Below are positions 61,829-64,000 of a stretch of DNA of 64,000 nucleotides, one piece after another. Positions within the stretch are counted from its first letter, which is position 1; the number at the start of each line of letters is the position of its first letter. The translations under genes were made by a program, and so were the position numbers. The DNA comes from Shimia ponticola (GTDB lineage: Bacteria > Pseudomonadota > Alphaproteobacteria > Rhodobacterales > Rhodobacteraceae), in NCBI RefSeq assembly GCF_007995215.1, contig NZ_VCDK01000006.1, positions 310,001 through 374,000 of the forward strand. The letters are read 5' to 3'. The notes beneath the pieces were generated by a model. The model was not told the origin of the DNA, ran no database searches, and was given only the letters and a program-made list of their open reading frames with translations.

Positions 61829-63571
61829 CTATGCGTCGTCGTCAAACGGGTCCCACTCATCCTCGACCTCTTGCAGGGCTTCGGTCTGAGCCTCTGCAGC
61901 AATGGCTTCTGGAGTGCGAATTTCGAGGATTTTGGCCCCTGGAAAGGCGTCAAAGACGGCTTGGACCATGGGGTGGGCTTTGGCGGCCGTTTCCAGTTCA
62001 AGCTTCTCTGCGTCGCGGACCTCGGCGATCGTCGGGGCGCCGCCTTCGCTTTCGACCGATATGGCCCAGCGGTTGCCAGTCCATGCCTGCAATTTGCTAC
62101 CCAGGCGCGCGGCGAGGTCACGGGGGGCATCAGGCGCGGGTTCGAAACTGATACGGCCGGGTGAGTAGGACACGAGCCGCAGGCCGGTTTCGACCTCGAC
62201 GAGAAGCTTCACATCGCGATGCGCACGGATCAGGGCCACGACGTCTTCGAACCGGGCGTAGCGGTCTAGGCCTGGACTTGCTTGCGCTGCGGGTTGTGCA
62301 GCAAGCATTGTTGTGCCGCCCATAGGGGCCGGGTTGTGGGCCGTGGGGGCAGGCCCGGAGGTCATACCTCCCCCCGAGGGTGCAGGGGCTGGAGCAGGTG
62401 CGGTTGGAACCGGCGCGTCCTTCAGCTTGCGCACCAAGTCCTCTGGGCTGGGAAGTTCGGCGACATGGGTCAGCCGAATAATCGCCATTTCAGCGGCCAT
62501 CATGGCGTTCGGACTTTGGGCGACTTCGTCCAGGGCGGTCAGGAGCATCTGCCATTGGCGCGTCAGGGCGCGCATCGGCAAGGCTTGCGCCATAGCCGTG
62601 CCGCGGGCCCGTTCGTCAGGGCTGATGGTTGGGTCTTCGGCAGCGTCTGGAGTGATCTTGCACACGCTGATCCAGTGGGTGATCTCTGCCAGATCGTTCA
62701 GCACGGCCATGGGGTCGGCCCCGTCAGCATATTGCGCGCCAAGCTCGGTCAAAGCACCCGCTGCGTCCCCCTTCATGATCATGTCAAAAAGGTCGAGCAC
62801 ACGCCCGCGATCTGCCAGACCCAGCATCGCGCGGACCTGATCCGCGCCGGTTTCGCCTGCGCCATGACTGATCGCCTGATCAAGAAGTGAGGTCGCGTCA
62901 CGTGCGGACCCTTCGGCGGCGCGCGTGATCAGGGCGAGCGCGTCATCGGTGATCTCTGCTCCCTCGGACGTCGCGATCTTGCGCAGCAGGCCAATCTGAA
63001 CTTCAGGTTCGATGCGCCGGAGGTCGAACCGTTGGCAACGGGACAGAACCGTGACCGGAACCTTGCGGATTTCGGTCGTTGCAAAGATGAATTTGACGTG
63101 TGCCGGCGGTTCTTCGAGGGTCTTGAGAAGAGCGTTGAAGGCGCTTTTCGACAGCATGTGGACTTCGTCGATAATGTAGACTTTGAAGCGGGCCGTTGCG
63201 GGCGAATAGTGCACAGAGTCGATGATCTCGCGCATATCATCGACACCGGTGTTCGACGCCGCGTCCATTTCGATCACGTCAACATGGCGGCCTTCCATGA
63301 TGGCGGTGCAGTGTTCGCAGACACCGCAGGGTTCGGTGGTCGGGCCGCCGGTGCCATCTGGGCCAATGCAGTTCATGCCTTTGGCGATGATCCGGGCGGT
63401 CGTGGTTTTGCCGGTCCCGCGAATGCCCGTCATCACAAAGGCCTGTGCGATGCGATCTGCCTCAAACGCGTTCTTGAGGGTGCGCACCATCGCGTCCTGG
63501 CCAACCAGATCGGCGAAGGTTTCGGGCCGGTATTTACGGGCAAGGACCTGATAGGCAGAGGTGTCGGACAT
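61829..63571 (-). CDS. dnaX: DNA polymerase III subunits gamma/tau
   Basis: 580 residues. MTGIRGTGKTTTARIIAKGMN (Walker A), zinc loop cysteines (CIGPDGTGGPTTEPCGVCEHC), YIIDEVHMLSKSAFNALLKTLEEPPAHVKFIFATTE (Walker B and SRC region), then the tau-like C-terminal tail ending in acidic DPFDDDA. It loads the sliding clamp. The proline/alanine-rich segment at about 385-430 could hold a frameshift site for gamma, but I see no clear A-rich slippery sequence. It starts the dnaX-ybaB-recR group. Confidence 0.96.
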   Translation of the reverse strand: MSDTSAYQVLARKYRPETFADLVGQDAMVRTLKNAFEADRIAQAFVMTGIRGTGKTTTARIIAKGMNCIGPDGTGGPTTEPCGVCEHCTAIMEGRHVDVIEMDAASNTGVDDMREIIDSVHYSPATARFKVYIIDEVHMLSKSAFNALLKTLEEPPAHVKFIFATTEIRKVPVTVLSRCQRFDLRRIEPEVQIGLLRKIATSEGAEITDDALALITRAAEGSARDATSLLDQAISHGAGETGADQVRAMLGLADRGRVLDLFDMIMKGDAAGALTELGAQYADGADPMAVLNDLAEITHWISVCKITPDAAEDPTISPDERARGTAMAQALPMRALTRQWQMLLTALDEVAQSPNAMMAAEMAIIRLTHVAELPSPEDLVRKLKDAPVPTAPAPAPAPSGGGMTSGPAPTAHNPAPMGGTTMLAAQPAAQASPGLDRYARFEDVVALIRAHRDVKLLVEVETGLRLVSYSPGRISFEPAPDAPRDLAARLGSKLQAWTGNRWAISVESEGGAPTIAEVRDAEKLELETAAKAHPMVQAVFDAFPGAKILEIRTPEAIAAEAQTEALQEVEDEWDPFDDDA

Positions 63572-63772
63572 TGGGTGTTCCCGGATGATGCAGCCGCAAA
63601 CCTAGCCGTCCCGTTGCGTGGCGTCCAGCGATCGGCTACGGATTGACCGAGGCCATTTTGGCAGGCCCCCATGTTCGCGGAAAGCCGATCACGGCAGCCT
63701 TGCATGACCTTTTCGAAGATCCATGGTTGATCTCTGGCCCTTGGGCGGACGCGGGCGCTGATGGAGGTGACC

Positions 63773-64000
63773 ATGTCCTTGTCGTCCAAAGACACCCTGC
63801 GGCTCGACCAATTGCGTCGCGCGGCCAAAACCCTGAAAAAATCCTATGACGCGGGCGATGCCGGCGCGGTGCAGGTGGTGCAGAACCTTTGGGGAAAGAG
63901 CCCCGGGACGCATGCCGATTTCCTGCATGTCATCGCACGCCAGCACGGCTTCATGTCATGGCCACGGCTCAAATGGGCGGCCGAGACCATCGGGCTGGAG
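63773..64000 (+). CDS. Ankyrin-repeat-family protein, N-terminal part (cut by window end)
   Basis: The frame from ATG at 63773 is open to the window end (76 codons): MSLSSKDTLRLDQLRRAAKT and onward with AGDAGAVQVVQNLWGKSPGTHADFLHVIARQHGFMSWPRLKWAAETIG. The pattern L-x-x-L-R-R-x-A-K, then HADFLHVIAR-x-x-GF-x-SWPRLK is the N-terminal domain of certain bacterial ankyrin-repeat proteins. GGAGG lies six bases before the ATG. The ankyrin repeats would follow outside the window. Confidence 0.75.
   Translation, partial: MSLSSKDTLRLDQLRRAAKTLKKSYDAGDAGAVQVVQNLWGKSPGTHADFLHVIARQHGFMSWPRLKWAAETIGLE

Noticed and set aside
61829-63571. Programmed frameshift in dnaX
   Set aside because: No A-AAA-AAG-type slippery heptamer was seen in the gene; the alternative gamma product is not supported.
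1-64000. CRISPR array, toxin-antitoxin or restriction-modification systems
   Set aside because: No regularly spaced repeats and no cas, HsdRMS or paired toxin/antitoxin features were found. Only the three-gene island remains as a possible defence-type system, and it is not labelled as such.

Overview
The window looks like a chromosomal piece of a marine Rhodobacterales alphaproteobacterium (Roseobacter clade). The pointers are an RpoE–ChrR (ECF11-type) pair beside its usual lipid operon, TrcR (DUF1013), a MutL that carries its own endonuclease motif, a DNA polymerase IV with an N-terminal zinc ribbon, a TTAA-N7-TTAA (CtrA-type) box, a Rhodobacterales-style acyl-CoA ligase/ABC transporter cluster, and high GC with tightly packed, often 1-4 nt overlapping genes. 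No species is assigned. The window has no rRNA, CRISPR array, insertion sequence or prophage; one tRNA (Val, GAC) is present.

Layout. 1-5055: end of an M16 peptidase-like gene, mutL-rmuC, a YceI-like secreted protein. 5173-11227: divergent rpoE-chrR and a five-gene lipid-modification operon (COG2907 flavoprotein, DUF1365, MFS, DUF3833, SDR), probably the singlet-oxygen stress regulon. 11224-13526: a minus-strand lysine/GST/phosphatase group. 13756-16518: a stand-alone molybdenum formate dehydrogenase catalytic subunit. 16542-30455: a metallophosphoesterase, an unusual PAS/winged-helix regulator, and divergently an acyl-CoA ligase, a complete branched-chain-amino-acid-type ABC transporter with an extra secreted protein gene inside, a quinone reductase-like protein and a PaaK-like ligase; together these suggest uptake and CoA activation of an organic acid. 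30520-42265: mixed housekeeping genes (pseudo-caspase, bL36, tRNA-Val, Hsp70-like, dinB, Nudix, pyrF) and a tandem glycine riboswitch that precedes a D-amino-acid dehydrogenase-like gene, then a mini-operon of three small orphan proteins.

42523-49028: clpB with a likely heat-shock promoter, then an arsenic operon (ArsR-ArsC fusion, GAPDH, ArsJ) that would convert arsenate to 1-arseno-3-phosphoglycerate and export it. 50599-54220 is the one clearly foreign-looking stretch: lower GC and three genes I cannot assign to a described system (a four-TM protein with a large loop domain, a P-loop GTPase-like protein, and a tail-anchored coiled-coil protein). This is the best candidate for something undescribed. 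54344-64000 returns to ordinary chromosome: RNase T2, trcR, two methyltransferases, a LysR regulator with a palindromic operator, otsBA (trehalose), recR-ybaB-dnaX, and the start of an ankyrin-type gene cut by the window end.

At a smaller scale, a short motif (GC-rich half, T-run, then GAAA and GAAG) recurs four times between genes, and three long inverted repeats lie inside the ABC transporter operon. All functional calls come from reading the sequence and family knowledge; no database search was run.
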